A stretch of DNA of 64,000 nucleotides, taken from Halolamina rubra (GTDB taxonomy: Archaea > Halobacteriota > Halobacteria > Halobacteriales > Haloferacaceae). The DNA lies in the NCBI RefSeq assembly GCF_000739555.1, contig NZ_BBJN01000033.1:1-64000 (forward strand). The letters run 5' to 3'. The position numbers were made by a program, and so were the translations under genes. This document shows positions 33,042 to 41,970 of the stretch, in pieces (positions within the stretch are counted from its first letter, which is position 1; each line of letters opens with the position of its first letter). The notes under the pieces are model-generated. The model was not told the DNA's origin. It was given only the letters and a program-made list of their open reading frames with translations, and did not search any database.

Positions 33042-34471
33042 TATCCGAGGCTCCCCTCCATCTCGAGCTCCACCAGTCGATTCAGCTCGACGGCGTACTC
33101 GATCGGCAGCTCCTCCGTGATCGGCTCGATGAACCCCGAGACGATCATCTGCTTGGCGTCGTCGTCGTCGAGCCCGCGGGTCTGGAGGTAGAAGATGTCC
33201 TCGTCGCCGATCTTCCCCACCGTCGCCTCGTGGGCCACGTCGACCTTCGACTCGTTGATCTCCATGTACGGCATCGTGTCGGAGGTCGACTCGTTGTCGA
33301 ACATCAGCGCGTCACACTCGACGGCCGTCGAGGAGTTCTCGGCGCCGTCGGCGATGTGGACGAGGCCGCGGTAGTTCGTGCGGCCACCGTCCTTGCTGAT
33401 GGACTTCGACTCGATGGTGGACTTCGTGTTCGGCGCGTTGTGGTACACCTTCGCGCCGGTGTCGATGTCCTGGCCCTCGCCCGCGAAGGCGATGGTGATG
33501 TGGTTGTCGCTCGCGCCGCGACCCTTGAGGACCGTCGACGGGTAGAGCATCGTCGCTTTCGAGCCCATCGAGCCCGAGATCCACTCCATGCGCCCGTTCT
33601 GCTCGACGAGGGCGCGCTTCGTGTTGAGGTTGTACGTGTTCTTCGACCAGTTCTGCACGGTCGAGTACTGGACGTGGGCGTCCTCGCCGACGTACACCTC
33701 GACGCCGCCGGAGTGGAGGTTGAACGCGGAGTACTTCGGGGCGGAACAGCCCTCGATGTAGTGGACCTCCGAGCCCTCCTCGGCGATGATCAGCGTGTGC
33801 TCGAACTGGCCCATCCCTTCCGAGTTCATCCGGAAGTACGCCTGGACGGGCATGTCGACCGTCACGCCCTCGGGGACGTAGACGAACGAGCCGCCCGACC
33901 AGATGGCGCCGTGGAGCGCGGCGAACTTGTTGTCGCTCGGGGGGACACAGTCCGTCATGAAGTGCTCCTTGACGAGCTCGGGGTGCTCGTCGACGGCCTG
34001 GTCCATGTTCATGAACACGACGCCCTTGTCCTCCCATCGCTCCAGCATGTTCTGGTAGACGACTTCGGACTCGTACTGGGCGCCGACGCCCGAGAGCGCG
34101 TTCTTCTCGGCCTCGGGGATGCCCAGCTTGTCGAACGTGTCCTTGATGTCGTCCGGGAGGTCGGTCCAGTCGTCGACGCCGCCACGGGTCTCGATGTCCG
34201 GGCGGATGTACGGGACGATCTCGTTGATGTCCATCTCCGACAGGTCGGGCTGGCCCGGCCAGTCGGTCGGCATCGGCATCGCCTGGAACTGCTTGAGCGC
34301 ACGGAGGCGTCGCTCGCGCATCCAGTCGGGCTCGTCCTTGTCGTCGGAGATCGCGTGGATCGTCTCCTCGGTCAGCCCTTTCTCCGCCGCGTAGGCGGCC
34401 TCGGAGTCCTTCTTGAAGTCGAAGCGCTCCTCGGTGTCGGTCTGTTGTAGGTGGTCCTGGTCTGAGCTCAT
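33041..34471 (-). CDS. sufB: Fe-S cluster assembly protein SufB
   Basis: The 476-residue product has a helical N-terminus and the SufB right-handed beta-helix: GVGAQYESEVVYQNMLERWE, FVYVPEGVTVDMPVQAYFRM, YIEGCSAPKYSAFNLHSGGV, DAHVQYSTVQNWSKNTYNL and VDVAHEATVGKIGDEDIFYL (conserved C-terminal Glu-Ala-Thr). It is the scaffold on which Fe-S clusters form with SufC and SufD. The gene starts 4 nt after sufC and its stop overlaps the sufD start. Confidence 0.96.
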   Translation of the reverse strand: MSSDQDHLQQTDTEERFDFKKDSEAAYAAEKGLTEETIHAISDDKDEPDWMRERRLRALKQFQAMPMPTDWPGQPDLSEMDINEIVPYIRPDIETRGGVDDWTDLPDDIKDTFDKLGIPEAEKNALSGVGAQYESEVVYQNMLERWEDKGVVFMNMDQAVDEHPELVKEHFMTDCVPPSDNKFAALHGAIWSGGSFVYVPEGVTVDMPVQAYFRMNSEGMGQFEHTLIIAEEGSEVHYIEGCSAPKYSAFNLHSGGVEVYVGEDAHVQYSTVQNWSKNTYNLNTKRALVEQNGRMEWISGSMGSKATMLYPSTVLKGRGASDNHITIAFAGEGQDIDTGAKVYHNAPNTKSTIESKSISKDGGRTNYRGLVHIADGAENSSTAVECDALMFDNESTSDTMPYMEINESKVDVAHEATVGKIGDEDIFYLQTRGLDDDDAKQMIVSGFIEPITEELPIEYAVELNRLVELEMEGSLG

Positions 34472-34475
34472 GATG

Positions 34476-35390
34476 TTAGGCCGTCTCGTACACCTGCTCG
34501 CGCACCCAGTCGTACCCTTTCTCCTCGAGCTTCTCGGCGAGTTCGGCGTCGCCGTCCATGACGACCTCGCCGTCGAGCATCACGTGGACCCGGTCGGGCT
34601 CCACGTAGTCGAGGATCCGCTGGTAGTGGGTGATCTGCAGGACGCCGGTGCCCTGCTCGTCGCGCAGTCGTTCGATACCCTGTGCAACGTCGTTCAGGCG
34701 GTCGATGTCGAGCCCGGAGTCGATCTCGTCCAGCACGGCGATCGACGGCTCGAGGATCGCGGCCTGCAGCACCTCGTTCTGCTTCTTCTCGCCGCCGGAG
34801 AAGCCGGCGTTGAGGTAGCGCTGGGCGAACGACTCGTCCATGTCCAGCAGCTCCATCTTCTCGCTCAGGATCTGCTGGAACTCGGCGACGCCGATCTCGC
34901 CGTCGTCGGCGGGGCCCTCCATCGGGGAGGTCTCGTACCCCTCGTCCTCCTCCTTCTCGGCCTCGGCTTCGTCCTCGTCCTCGAAGAGCTCCTCGCGCTC
35001 CTCGAGCTTGGCGTTGAGCGCCTGGCGGAGGAAGTTGGTCATGGTGACCCCCTCGATCTCGGCGGGGTACTGGAAGGCGAGGAAGATGCCCAGCGCGGCC
35101 CGCTCGTTGGGTTCGAGGTCGAGCAGGTCCCAGTGGTAGTGCTCCTCCTCGAGCTCCTCGTCGACGTCCGCGAGGTCCTCGTCGTCGAGGTGGAGCGTGA
35201 TCTCGCCATCGGTCACCTCGTAGGCCGGGTGGCCCGCGATGACTTTGGCGGTCGTGGACTTCCCCGACCCGTTCGGGCCCATCAGGGCGTGGATCTCCCC
35301 GGAGTTGACCTCCAGATCGACCCCGCGAAGGATTCGCTCTCCGTTCTCGGCGACTTCCGCGTGTAGGTTGTTGATTTCGAGTGTAGCCAT
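34476..35390 (-). CDS. sufC: Fe-S cluster assembly ATPase SufC
   Basis: The 304-residue ABC ATPase has Walker A GPNGSGKSTTAKVIAG, Q-loop FLAFQYPAEIEGV, signature FSGGEKKQNEVLQAAILEPS, Walker B IAVLDEIDSGLDID and H-loop ITHYQRILDYV. An acidic insertion of about 40 residues between the Q-loop and signature (EDEDEAEAEKEEDEG) is longer than in bacterial SufC (about 250 residues) and fits a haloadapted protein. It energises SufBD. It is first in the sufCBD operon. Confidence 0.96.
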   Translation of the reverse strand: MATLEINNLHAEVAENGERILRGVDLEVNSGEIHALMGPNGSGKSTTAKVIAGHPAYEVTDGEITLHLDDEDLADVDEELEEEHYHWDLLDLEPNERAALGIFLAFQYPAEIEGVTMTNFLRQALNAKLEEREELFEDEDEAEAEKEEDEGYETSPMEGPADDGEIGVAEFQQILSEKMELLDMDESFAQRYLNAGFSGGEKKQNEVLQAAILEPSIAVLDEIDSGLDIDRLNDVAQGIERLRDEQGTGVLQITHYQRILDYVEPDRVHVMLDGEVVMDGDAELAEKLEEKGYDWVREQVYETA

Positions 35391-35635
35391 TCGTAGCCTC
35401 GTGGGTCTACATGGGGGTGTCGCACCCATGAACGTTACGCATCACCCCCCGAGTAATTTCGAGTCTGGAAAAATGATTTTCTGAATCGGGAAGATCTGCG
35501 ACGGTGTCCGGGTCGTGCCGTTTCAGGAGGCTCGCCGCAACAGCGCGGATTTTCCGGGTCCGTTCCGGCGGTGAGTACGGCCGCTTGCGCCGACACCCGA
35601 AAGGGGTTTCCCGGTTCGGGCCACGGGTTCCGGCA
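35391..35635. other. Divergent intergenic region between sufC and the DUF2298 gene
   Basis: These 245 nt hold the promoters of two divergent genes. An AT-rich block (35455-35480, GAGTAATTTCGAG and AAAAATGATTTTC) is a candidate core promoter region for the sufCBD operon on the minus strand. No gene or RNA was seen. Confidence 0.35.
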
Positions 35636-38011
35636 ATGCAGTATCTCGCCGTGCTCGTCTGGCTGTCGGTTTTCGCGGGGCTGGCGGTGCTCGGCTACCC
35701 GCTCGCGGCCCGGCTGTTCGCCCGCTTCCGGAGCCGCGGCGTCGGCTTCGCGCTCCCGGCGGCGCTGGTGACGATCTGGCTCCCGGTGTACTGGCTCGGC
35801 AAGCTCTCCTTCGGCCCGCTCACGGTGGCTGCGGGCGTCGCCGTCCTCGTCGGCGTCGCCGCCGCGCTGGGGCTGGACCGCGAGGCGCTGCGGGATGGGG
35901 AGCCACGACTCGCCGACGACCTCGGCGTCGATCGCCGCGTCGTCGCCGAGACCGCGGTCGTGTTCGTCGCCGCCTTCCTGTTCCTCGTCGCGATCCGGAG
36001 CGCCGACCCGGCGGTCCACGCCAGCGGCGGCGAGAAGTACCTCGACTTCGGGATGCTCCGGACGCTGCTGCGTTCGGGGGCGCTCCCGCCGGAGGACTTC
36101 TGGTTCGCGGGCGAGCCGGTGCAGTACTACTACGGCGGCCACCTCGTCGCGGCGATCCTCACCTACCTGACCGGCACGGCGCCGGAACTGGCGTACAACC
36201 TCGCGCTCGCTGGGTTCTACGCGATGCTCGTGACCGCGGCGTACGACCTCGCGAGCAACGTCGCGGCCGAGCGCGGCGTCGACGCCACGCTTGGCGGCGC
36301 GTTCGCCGCCTTCTTCGTCGGCTTCGCGAGCAACCTCGCCACGATCGGTCGGCTCCTTCTCGGGCTCCTTCCCCCCGGCCTCCGCGAGTCGATCGCGCCC
36401 GGGATCAAAGTGCTCCCGCTGTCGGGCGAGGGGTTCAGCTACTGGAACGCCAGCCGCGTGATCACCGACAGCGTCGACGGCGACACGTTCCCGACGATCA
36501 ACGAGTTCCCGCTGTTCGCGTGGCTCAACGGCGACATGCACGCCCACATGATGGGGACGCCGTTCCTCCTGCTCGCGGCGGCGCTGGGGTTCGCGCTCTA
36601 CCTGACTCCCGCCGACGAGCGCCGGCGCCGGCTGGGGCTGCTGGCCGTGGTTCCACTGCTCGGGCTGTTCCAGATCGTCACGAGCACCTGGAGCTTCCCC
36701 TCGGTGTTCGGGATCACCTACCTCGCGCTGGCGCTCGCGCCCGCGAGCCCGACCGCGCTGCTCCCGCCCGGCGTCGCCGAGCGCGTCCGGACGCTCCGCC
36801 GGCGGGCAGCGGACTCCCTGGGCGAATCGGGCGCGGAGTCGCCGGCCGCATCGGGCGACGACCCGGCCGCCCGTGCGCTCGAGGAACTCGAACGCCTGCT
36901 CGTTCCGCTGGGCGTCGTCGGCGCCCTCGGCGCGGTCGCGGCCGTGCTCGCGGCGCCGTTCCTCGCGGCGACGATGACCGGCGGGAGCAGTCGGACGATC
37001 GAGTTCCTCCCCGCCGCGGCGCGAAGCGGGGTGCTCGAACTGTTCGCCGTCCACGGCGCCTTCCTCGTCGTGTTCGGGCTCTACCTGCTCGGGCGAGTCG
37101 AGCGCGACCGGCGCTGGTCGCTGGCGCTGGCGATCGTCGCCGTCGCCGCCGTGACGATCACGCTCCCGCTGGACGTGCTGGCCTTCACGCTCCCGCTGCT
37201 GGTGCTGGGCTGGGCCGTCCTCCGGTTCCGCGACGCGGGGTACGAGACGGTGCTGATCGTCGCCGGCGCGGGGCTGGTCACGATCGTCGAGTTCGTGTTC
37301 GTCAACGAGCAGGCCGGGCCGCTCCGGATGAACACGGTGTTCAAGACGTACATGCAGATCTGGGCGTTCTGGGGCGTCGCCGCCGGCGCCGCCGTCGCGG
37401 GCCTGCTCGGTCGTGCGGGGCAGGCAGTCCAAGCCGCGGACCGCCCAGCCCTCGGCCGCGGGGTCGCCGCGCCGGTGTTGGTCGCGGTGCTCGTCGTGAC
37501 CACCTCGCTGTACGGCGGGTTCGCGCTCTCGGGCCACTTCGCGGGCGCCGAAGAGCCGACGCTCGACGCCACCTCGATGCCGAGCTGGTACGACGAGAGC
37601 GAGCTCGCGGCGGTCGACTGGCTCGACCGGAACGCCGACGGCGAGACGGTGATCGTCTCCGCGCCCGGCACCGGCGGCGAGCCCGGCATGTACAGCTGGG
37701 AGGCCTCCATCGCCGCCAGCCTCACGGGCGTCCCCACGGTCGCCGGCTGGGCCCACGAGGTCGGCTACCGCGGGCCGGACGCCTACTACGCCCGGGCGGA
37801 GGCCGTCGACGCGCTGTACACCGGCTCGCCCGCCGAGGCGGCGTCGGTGATCCGCGAGCACGAGGTGGAGTACGTCTGGGTCGGCGCCGCCGAGCGCGGG
37901 CGGTACGGCAACGAACTGGTGAACTTCAGCGATCGCGAGGGGTACGAGCCCGTGTTCGTCGAAGGGGACGTCGTCGTCTACGAGGTGACGGCGTCGGAGT
38001 TGCCCGAGTGA
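35636..38011 (+). CDS. DUF2298 large membrane protein (archaeal/chloroflexi YYY family)
   Basis: The 791-residue product has about 14 helices. Motifs are YLDFGMLRTLLRSGALPPED, WFAGEPVQYYYGGHLVAAIL (the YYY signature), EFPLFAWLNGDMHAHMMGTP and NTVFKTYMQIWAFWGVAAG. The family (Chlor_Arch_YYY) resembles GT-C glycosyltransferases with a DxD-like Asp in the first loop; the acceptor is unknown. The C-terminal 150 residues form an extracytoplasmic domain. The ATG at 35636 starts the first helix. Confidence 0.9.
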   Translation: MQYLAVLVWLSVFAGLAVLGYPLAARLFARFRSRGVGFALPAALVTIWLPVYWLGKLSFGPLTVAAGVAVLVGVAAALGLDREALRDGEPRLADDLGVDRRVVAETAVVFVAAFLFLVAIRSADPAVHASGGEKYLDFGMLRTLLRSGALPPEDFWFAGEPVQYYYGGHLVAAILTYLTGTAPELAYNLALAGFYAMLVTAAYDLASNVAAERGVDATLGGAFAAFFVGFASNLATIGRLLLGLLPPGLRESIAPGIKVLPLSGEGFSYWNASRVITDSVDGDTFPTINEFPLFAWLNGDMHAHMMGTPFLLLAAALGFALYLTPADERRRRLGLLAVVPLLGLFQIVTSTWSFPSVFGITYLALALAPASPTALLPPGVAERVRTLRRRAADSLGESGAESPAASGDDPAARALEELERLLVPLGVVGALGAVAAVLAAPFLAATMTGGSSRTIEFLPAAARSGVLELFAVHGAFLVVFGLYLLGRVERDRRWSLALAIVAVAAVTITLPLDVLAFTLPLLVLGWAVLRFRDAGYETVLIVAGAGLVTIVEFVFVNEQAGPLRMNTVFKTYMQIWAFWGVAAGAAVAGLLGRAGQAVQAADRPALGRGVAAPVLVAVLVVTTSLYGGFALSGHFAGAEEPTLDATSMPSWYDESELAAVDWLDRNADGETVIVSAPGTGGEPGMYSWEASIAASLTGVPTVAGWAHEVGYRGPDAYYARAEAVDALYTGSPAEAASVIREHEVEYVWVGAAERGRYGNELVNFSDREGYEPVFVEGDVVVYEVTASELPE

Positions 38012-38024
38012 GTGGCCACCTCGG

Positions 38025-38309
38025 TCACTCGTCGGGGACTTCGTAGACCCTGACCGTCTCGGGCGTCAGGACGACCGGGTGGTGCCAGATCGAGAGCTCC
38101 AGGCGAACCGGCATCTCCGCGGCGAACAGTTCGTCCATGGCGTCGGTCGCGACGTGGTCGTAGAGCGTCGTCTCCCGCTCCCGAACGTCGGTCTCGAGCG
38201 CGTCGAACGCCGCGGTCACGGCCTCGACGGCCGTCTCGTCACGATCGATCGAGTACGTGACGAGCCTGTCGGTCGGTGGCGGGTCGGAACCACGCCTCGC
38301 GGGAACCAT
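38025..38309 (-). CDS. HalOD1 output-domain protein
   Basis: The 94-residue product consists of one HalOD1 domain: LVTYSIDRDETAVEAVTAAF, then LYDHVATDAMDELFAAE and a terminal strand pair VRLELSIWHHPVVLTPETV. The domain occurs in haloarchaea alone or with receiver domains and is presumed a signalling output. The ATG at 38309 was chosen although the frame continues upstream through the 75-bp repeat array; that extension has no domain. Confidence 0.75.
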   Translation of the reverse strand: MVPARRGSDPPPTDRLVTYSIDRDETAVEAVTAAFDALETDVRERETTLYDHVATDAMDELFAAEMPVRLELSIWHHPVVLTPETVRVYEVPDE

Positions 38310-38386
38310 AATCTGACCGAACCACGCCAAAAATAAAGGTGTACCGGAGCTATTGAAACCGTCCGCGAACTCTGGCGGCTGGCCTC

Positions 38387-38610
38387 GAGCCGCGGTTTTC
38401 GGTTTTTCACGACGACGGCATACGCTCCGGCGCCGCGGCACGGAGGTCGCGACGGGTCGCGAGCCGCCGTTTTCGGTTTTACACGATCGCGGCAGCACGC
38501 TCCGACGCCGCGGCACAGAGGCCGCGGCGGATCGCGAGCCGCGGTTTTCGGTTTTACACGATCGCGGCAGCACGCTCCGACGCCGCGGCACGGAGGCCGC
38601 GGCGGGTCGC
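38387..38610. repeat. 75-bp tandem repeat, three copies
   Basis: Units start at 38387, 38461 and 38536 with a partial fourth at 38611 (periods 74, 75, 75). Copies 2 and 3 differ at three positions. Each holds CGGTTTTCGGTTTT-type T-rich sequence followed by CACGATCGCGGCA. The array fills the gap between the HalOD1 gene and the end of the HAH_0734-family gene, both on the minus strand. Confidence 0.9.
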
Positions 38611-38625
38611 GAGCCGCGATCGGCG

Positions 38626-38892
38626 TTAGACGTTCAGCGGGTTCTTCTCGCTCACGATCTCGACGTCCTCGGCGTCGACGCTCTCGGTGTCGAGCCAGTG
38701 GGGGACGTACTGCCGCTTGTCGTACGTCTCGCGGTCCTCCTCGGTGCCGACCGTACACCACAGCTGGGGCTCGTCGGGGCCGTGCCAGTCGCCCTGTCGG
38801 TTGACGCCGAAACAGATCAGCTCTTCCCCGTCGACCTCGATGACGTCGTCGCGTCGGACCCCCGCGTCGCCGTGGACGATGAGCTGCTTCAT
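38626..38892 (-). CDS. HAH_0734-family protein
   Basis: The 88-residue soluble product has the pattern [40 protein letters not shown] and [19 protein letters not shown], as in the conserved haloarchaeal HAH_0734 family next to rpl44e. Function is unknown. It is divergent from the ribosomal gene cluster. Confidence 0.82.
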   Translation of the reverse strand: MKQLIVHGDAGVRRDDVIEVDGEELICFGVNRQGDWHGPDEPQLWCTVGTEEDRETYDKRQYVPHWLDTESVDAEDVEIVSEKNPLNV

Positions 38893-38956
38893 GCGCTTGG
38901 GTTCGCCGAGACGTTCCTTAACCGCTTCGCTCCCCCGCCGGTCGAGACCAAACGGG

Positions 38957-38962
38957 TTTTAA
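38957..38962 (+). promoter_or_regulatory. TATA-like box of the rpl44e cluster
   Basis: TTTTAA lies 39-44 nt before the rpl44e ATG, implying a short leader of 10-15 nt. Confidence 0.4.
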
Positions 38963-39000
38963 CTGCGCCTCCCGAAGTCGCCGCCAAGAGGCGAATATCC

Positions 39001-39282
39001 ATGGAGATGCCACGCCGCATGAACACGTACTGTCCGCACTGTGACGCCCACCACGAACACGAGGTCGAGAAGGTTCGATCCGGCCGCCAGACCGGGATGA
39101 AGTGGGCCGCCCGCCAGCAGAAGCGCGGCAAGAAAGTCATCGGGAACTCCGGGAAGTTCTCGAAGGTGCCGGCCGGCAACAAGCCGACCAAGAAGACCCA
39201 CCTGAAGTACATCTGCTCGGACTGCAACAAGGCCCACATGCGAGAAGGGTGGCGGACCGGCCGCCTGGAGTTCCAGGAATGA
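39001..39282 (+). CDS. rpl44e: Ribosomal protein eL44 (L44e)
   Basis: The 93-residue basic protein has the L44e sequence pattern [40 protein letters not shown] with a zinc site (CPHC and CSDC). It lies in the large ribosomal subunit near the E site. Two nearby Met codons (39001, 39007) are possible starts; the first was chosen. Its TGA overlaps the rps27e ATG. Confidence 0.97.
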   Translation: MEMPRRMNTYCPHCDAHHEHEVEKVRSGRQTGMKWAARQQKRGKKVIGNSGKFSKVPAGNKPTKKTHLKYICSDCNKAHMREGWRTGRLEFQE

Positions 39283-39452
39283 CGGGGAGCTTCGTCACCG
39301 TCGTCTGTCCGGACTGCGAGAACGAGCAGATCGTCTTCCAGAACGCGTCCACGACGGTCAACTGCGCCGTCTGTGGCACCACGCTGGCGACGCCGACCGG
39401 CGGGAAGGCCGACATCAACGGCGAAGTCGCCGACGTCGTCGAGGCGCGATAG
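39279..39452 (+). CDS. rps27e: Ribosomal protein eS27 (S27e)
   Basis: The 57-residue zinc-ribbon protein has [11 protein letters not shown] and [18 protein letters not shown], the eS27 pattern. It belongs to the small ribosomal subunit. It overlaps rpl44e by 4 nt and lies 6 nt before the aIF2-alpha gene, so the three are one transcription unit. Confidence 0.96.
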   Translation: MTGSFVTVVCPDCENEQIVFQNASTTVNCAVCGTTLATPTGGKADINGEVADVVEAR

Positions 39453-39458
39453 CACCAC

Positions 39459-40253
39459 ATGGCGGGGAACGAGTGGCCCGAACCGGGTGAGCTCGTAGTC
39501 GGAACCGTCGACGAGATCGCCGACTTCGGCGTGTTCGTCGACATGGAGGGCTACGAGCACCGCGGGCTGGTCCACATCTCGGAGGTCGCCTCCGGCTGGA
39601 TCAAGAACGTCCGCGACCACGTCAGCGTCGGTCGCACGGTCGTCGCGAAGGTGCTCGAAGTCGACGAGTCGGCCCAGCAGGTCGACCTGTCGCTGAAGGA
39701 CGTGAACGAGCACCAGCGCAAGGAGACGATCCAGCGCTGGAAGAACCAGCAGAAAGCGGACAAGTGGATGGAGCTCGCCTTCGGCGAGGACCACGACCGC
39801 GACGACGTGGTCGAGTCACTGCTGGTCGAGTACGACTCGCTGTACGAGGCGTTCGAGGAGGCCGCCGTCCACGGGATGGAGGCGCTCGAGGGCGTCGACC
39901 TCGCGGACGAGGACGCCCAGGCGGTCGTCCAGACCGCCCGCGAGAACGTCTCGGTGCCGTACGTCAACGTCACCGGCTACGTCGACATCCGCTCGCCCGG
40001 TCCCGACGGCGTCGACGACGTGAAGGAGGCGCTCCGAGCCGCCGCCGGCGAGGGCGACCACGACGTGCCCGAGGAGGTCGAGCTCGAGGTCTCCTACGTC
40101 GGCGCCCCGGAGTACCGCATCGAGGTGCAGGCGCCCGACTACAAGACCGCCGAGGCCGAACTCGAGGCCGCCGCGGCACGCGCCGAAACCGCGATCGAGG
40201 AACTCGGCGGCACCGCCGAGTACCACCGCGAGCGCAAGGAAGACGACGAATGA
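39459..40253 (+). CDS. tif2a: Translation initiation factor aIF2 alpha subunit
   Basis: The product has 264 residues. An N-terminal S1/OB domain ([40 protein letters not shown]) is followed by a helical domain and a C-terminal alpha-beta domain ([18 protein letters not shown] region), as in archaeal/eukaryal eIF2-alpha. With beta and gamma subunits it brings initiator Met-tRNA to the ribosome. Its TGA overlaps the nop10 ATG. Confidence 0.96.
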   Translation: MAGNEWPEPGELVVGTVDEIADFGVFVDMEGYEHRGLVHISEVASGWIKNVRDHVSVGRTVVAKVLEVDESAQQVDLSLKDVNEHQRKETIQRWKNQQKADKWMELAFGEDHDRDDVVESLLVEYDSLYEAFEEAAVHGMEALEGVDLADEDAQAVVQTARENVSVPYVNVTGYVDIRSPGPDGVDDVKEALRAAAGEGDHDVPEEVELEVSYVGAPEYRIEVQAPDYKTAEAELEAAAARAETAIEELGGTAEYHRERKEDDE

Positions 40254-40441
40254 CGAAGTCGGACATCCGCGTCTGTTCGGCGTGGGAGTCCGAACACGAA
40301 CGACCCGTCTACACGCTTTCTCCGACGTGTCCCGACTGCGGCGCCGAGGCGATCAACTCCGCGCCCGCGCCGTTCGACCCCGCGGACCCGTACGGCGAGT
40401 ACCGCCGCCGGGCCCGCGACGCCGGTCCTGACACGAACTGA
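40250..40441 (+). CDS. nop10: H/ACA RNP protein Nop10
   Basis: The 63-residue product has a small zinc-ribbon-derived segment ([20 protein letters not shown]) and [14 protein letters not shown] at the C-terminal helix, matching Nop10, a component of the H/ACA RNP with Cbf5, L7Ae and Gar1 that makes pseudouridine in rRNA. The cluster of this gene with aIF2-alpha and PAC2 is conserved in archaea. Confidence 0.93.
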   Translation: MTKSDIRVCSAWESEHERPVYTLSPTCPDCGAEAINSAPAPFDPADPYGEYRRRARDAGPDTN

Positions 40442-40484
40442 GGGTTTCGACGCACCTTTACCCGCCGGTGGACCATTCGAGTGT

Positions 40485-41429
40485 ATGGAACCCATCGACA
40501 TCGAGACCGTCGCGGACCCCGACCTCCGGGAGCCCGTACTGGTCGAGGGGCTGCCCGGCGTCGGCCACGTCGGCAAACTCGCCGCCGAGCACCTGCTGGA
40601 GGAGTTCGAGAGCACGCTCGTCCGCCGGGTGTACGCCGACGAGTTCCCCCCGCAGGTCGACGTGGACGACGACGGCGTCGCCTCGCTGACCCACGCCTCC
40701 TTCCACGCCGTCGACCTCTCCTCGCCGACGCCGACCGACGTCGACGACGAGGACGACGAGGAAGCCGACGACGGCGAAGCCGACGCGGACGACGAGAACC
40801 CCGAGGGCGACGCGCTCGCCGACGGCGGCGAGGTCGACGCCGAGGGTGAAGCCGAGACCGAGGACGGCGACGACGCCGAGGACGAGGACCCCGGCACCGT
40901 CCCGACCGACCGCGACCTGCTCGTGCTCACCGGCAACCACCAGGCCGGGAGCAACAAGGGTCACTACCAGCTGACGGAGGCGTTCCTGGACGTGGCCGAA
41001 GGGTTCGGCGTCGAGGAGGCGTACGCGCTCGGCGGCGTCCCGACGGGCGAACTGATCGAGGAGCACAACGTCCTCGGCGCCGTCAGCGACCCCGAACTGA
41101 CCGAGTCGCTCTCCGACGCCGGCGTCGAGTTCCGCGGCGACGAGCCGGCGGGCGGCATCGTCGGCGTCTCGGGGCTACTGCTCGGTCTCGGCGGCCGCCG
41201 CGATCTCGACGTGGCCTGCCTGATGGGCGAGACGAGCGGCTACCTCGTCGACCCCAAGAGCGCGCAGGCGGTGCTGGAGACGCTGGAGCAGCAGCTCGAG
41301 TTCCGCGTCGACTTCGCTGCGCTCGAGAAGCGCGCCGAGGAGATGGAGGAGGTCGTGAGCAAGATCCAGCAGATGCAGGAGGGCGGCGGCGCCGGCCCCA
41401 GCGACGAGGAACTGCGGTACATCGGCTGA
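40485..41429 (+). CDS. PAC2-family proteasome assembly chaperone homologue
   Basis: The 314-residue product has PAC2 motifs: VLVEGLPGVGHVGKLAAEHL at residues 18-37, VYADEFPPQV, LLVLTGNHQAGSNKGHY, YALGGVPTGEL and GGIVGVSGLLLGLGGRRDLD, then a C-terminal coiled helix. Residues 84-142 are an acidic, almost neutral-residue-free insertion (Asp/Glu-rich, ending EDEDPGTVPTDR) in the first half. The family helps assemble proteasomes or binds related rings. The gene follows nop10 by 43 nt, close to PAN. Confidence 0.9.
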   Translation: MEPIDIETVADPDLREPVLVEGLPGVGHVGKLAAEHLLEEFESTLVRRVYADEFPPQVDVDDDGVASLTHASFHAVDLSSPTPTDVDDEDDEEADDGEADADDENPEGDALADGGEVDAEGEAETEDGDDAEDEDPGTVPTDRDLLVLTGNHQAGSNKGHYQLTEAFLDVAEGFGVEEAYALGGVPTGELIEEHNVLGAVSDPELTESLSDAGVEFRGDEPAGGIVGVSGLLLGLGGRRDLDVACLMGETSGYLVDPKSAQAVLETLEQQLEFRVDFAALEKRAEEMEEVVSKIQQMQEGGGAGPSDEELRYIG

Positions 41430-41484
41430 CCGGCGGCGTCGACCGACCCGGGAGAACTAAGTTCGGGCGCGCCCCCGTGTCGGT

Positions 41485-41607
41485 ATGGACACCGACCACC
41501 CGTCGTGGCGCGCGCTCGCAGGCACTCTCGGTGGCTACGGACTGATCCTGGTGGCGATGACGCTGCTGCTGTTCGCGGTGCCGACGGCGATCTTCTACCT
41601 GCTCTAG
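41485..41607 (+). CDS. Short single-helix membrane protein
   Basis: A 40-codon frame from the ATG at 41485 encodes MDTDHPSWRALAGTLGGYGL, then a hydrophobic tail (ILVAMTLLLFAVPTAIFYLL). A cytoplasmic polar N-terminus and one helix are evident. Its TAG stop shares a CTAG with the stop of the convergent MazG-like gene, a pattern seen at four other places here and supporting reality of this frame. Function is unknown. Confidence 0.6.
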   Translation: MDTDHPSWRALAGTLGGYGLILVAMTLLLFAVPTAIFYLL

Positions 41608-41924
41608 GCGCCGGAGCCGGCGTCGCCGCCGTTCTCGATCCGCGTCTCGTACTTCGAGAGCGACGTCTCGAGCGCGTCGCCGGCGTCGACGTCGAGTTCG
41701 TCCGCTAGCGCGAGCAGCGCGAACAGCGCGTCGCCGAGTTCGTCTTCCGGCACGGAGAGCGACGCCGGCGAGTGGCCGTACTCGCTCGATTCGGCGGCGT
41801 CGGCCGCCACCTCACCGACTTCGGCGGCGAGGTCGAGCAGGCGGTAGGCGGGCGGGGCGTGCATCCCGTTCTCGTCGACGAACGCGGCCACCTGCTGCTG
41901 GGCCGTGGAGAGATCCTCGGGCAT
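41604..41924 (-). CDS. MazG-like nucleotide pyrophosphohydrolase
   Basis: The 106-residue all-helical protein has the MazG pattern: YRLLDLAAEVGEVAADAAES (ExxE metal pair) and VPEDELGDALFALLALADEL (ExxD). It would hydrolyse non-canonical nucleoside triphosphates to monophosphates. Length is that of single-domain MazG-like proteins. Confidence 0.85.
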   Translation of the reverse strand: MPEDLSTAQQQVAAFVDENGMHAPPAYRLLDLAAEVGEVAADAAESSEYGHSPASLSVPEDELGDALFALLALADELDVDAGDALETSLSKYETRIENGGDAGSGA

Positions 41925-41970
41925 AGCTACCCGACAGGAAGGCGGGAAGGAAAAGCCGGCGACGCGCCGA

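Noticed and set aside
35435-37861. An 808-codon minus-strand frame
   Set aside because: It is antisense to the DUF2298 membrane protein, whose helices and YYY motif are clear.
38025-38591. A 188-codon form of the HalOD1 protein reading through the 75-bp repeats
   Set aside because: The upstream part is Arg/Cys-rich repeat with no domain; the shorter start at 38309 fits the family.
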